Assembly (NCBI RefSeq): GCF_049060325.1
Contig: NZ_JBMGPW010000014.1
Span: 1-20,523 of the forward strand
Origin: Vescimonas sanitatis
Lineage (GTDB): Bacteria; Bacillota; Clostridia; Oscillospirales; Oscillospiraceae
DNA: 20,523 nucleotides
Reading direction: 5' to 3'
Shown here: positions 20,384 to 20,523 of the stretch, piece after piece
Position numbering within the stretch: the first letter of the stretch is position 1
Layout: the number at the start of each line of letters is the position of its first letter
The notes under the pieces: model-generated
Told to the model about the DNA's origin: nothing
Seen by the model: the letters and a program-made list of their open reading frames with translations, nothing else
Databases searched by the model: none
Made by a program: the position numbers and the translations under genes

Positions 20384-20523
20384 TCAGCACACACAAACCG
20401 CATACTTCACACGATTCCCGTACTGTGTCGATTTGAGCAGTCCCAGTTTTTCAAACTTCAACACAAAGCTGCGGATCGTCGCGTAAGCGGCGTTCCCGAA
20501 GTCCTTTTCCAACTGCTTGGTGG
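20384..20523 (-). CDS. C-terminus of a winged-helix protein, cut by window edge
   Basis: The last 45 residues of a protein entering from the right edge, ending at TGA 20386-20384. TKQLEKDFGNAAYATIRSFV then LKFEKLGLLKSTQ and NRVKYAVCVC read as a recognition helix followed by a beta wing, as in the C-terminal winged-helix domains of Fic-family proteins and of some transcription regulators. The parent family cannot be settled from this fragment. It is the last gene of whatever element abuts the tRNA 3' fragment, about 190 bases from the presumed junction. Confidence 0.65.
   Translation of the reverse strand, partial: TKQLEKDFGNAAYATIRSFVLKFEKLGLLKSTQYGNRVKYAVCVC

Noticed and set aside
1..20523. 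CRISPR array
   Set aside because: No regularly spaced short repeats with unique spacers are seen; the repeated blocks are protein-domain repeats and hairpins.

Overview
The window is most likely an integrative and conjugative element (ICE) segment from a GC-rich gut Clostridia host, probably Oscillospirales or Ruminococcaceae. The grounds are consensus AAGGAGG ribosome binding sites, several TTG starts, Gram-positive secretion and sortase signals, and a gene set typical of Tn1549/CTn-like elements (TrbL/VirB6-like protein, small pilin-like protein, SpaA-type giant protein with sortase, DUF3849, DUF4314, LPD28, ArdA-like proteins, Dam). Taxonomy and family names come from recognising sequence features; no search was run. 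Every convincing gene reads on the minus strand, so transcription runs from high to low coordinates.

Layout in transcription order. (a) 20198-20523: the 3' end of a winged-helix gene and its terminator, apparently part of another element. It abuts the 3' half of a tRNA (probably Arg-CCG, 20149-20193), which still has its terminator. (b) About 19846-20148: a gene-free junction zone with a second tRNA-like T-arm on the opposite strand. (c) 13477-19782: a block of mostly cytosolic, acidic accessory proteins: a conserved ICE protein, a Cys-rich small protein, three ArdA-like paralogues, an LPD28 protein and a DUF4314 protein. (d) 10380-13358: a small ORF, a Dam-type adenine methylase, a Cys-motif protein, DUF3849 and a 209-aa protein, mostly joined by 4-nt ATGA overlaps. 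(e) 2592-10383: a surface module: a membrane-anchored secreted protein, a sortase, a CAP-domain protein, a 1574-aa thioester/Cna-B adhesin and a VirB2-like pilin candidate. (f) 1440-2460: a cargo block with its own promoter: antitoxin, ParE/RelE-type toxin and an MNT nucleotidyltransferase. (g) 1-1368: TrbL/VirB6-like protein, a truncated cytosine methyltransferase ending next to a 13-bp inverted repeat, and the start of one more gene.

The working picture is that blocks (c) and (d) protect incoming DNA from restriction, while (e) builds the donor surface for mating contact and (g) contributes to the transfer channel. Two patterns cut across genes. Stable hairpins, several closed by GNRA tetraloops, sit just before many translation starts. 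Seven proteins of the accessory block end in a similar Gln/Met-rich tail, often M-x-M or MGG with a terminal basic residue. The most unusual single features are the TrbL gene whose best-placed start codon is ATA, the giant adhesin that stops exactly at LPRTGY with no membrane anchor, and the junction of two tRNA-like remnants pointing at each other.
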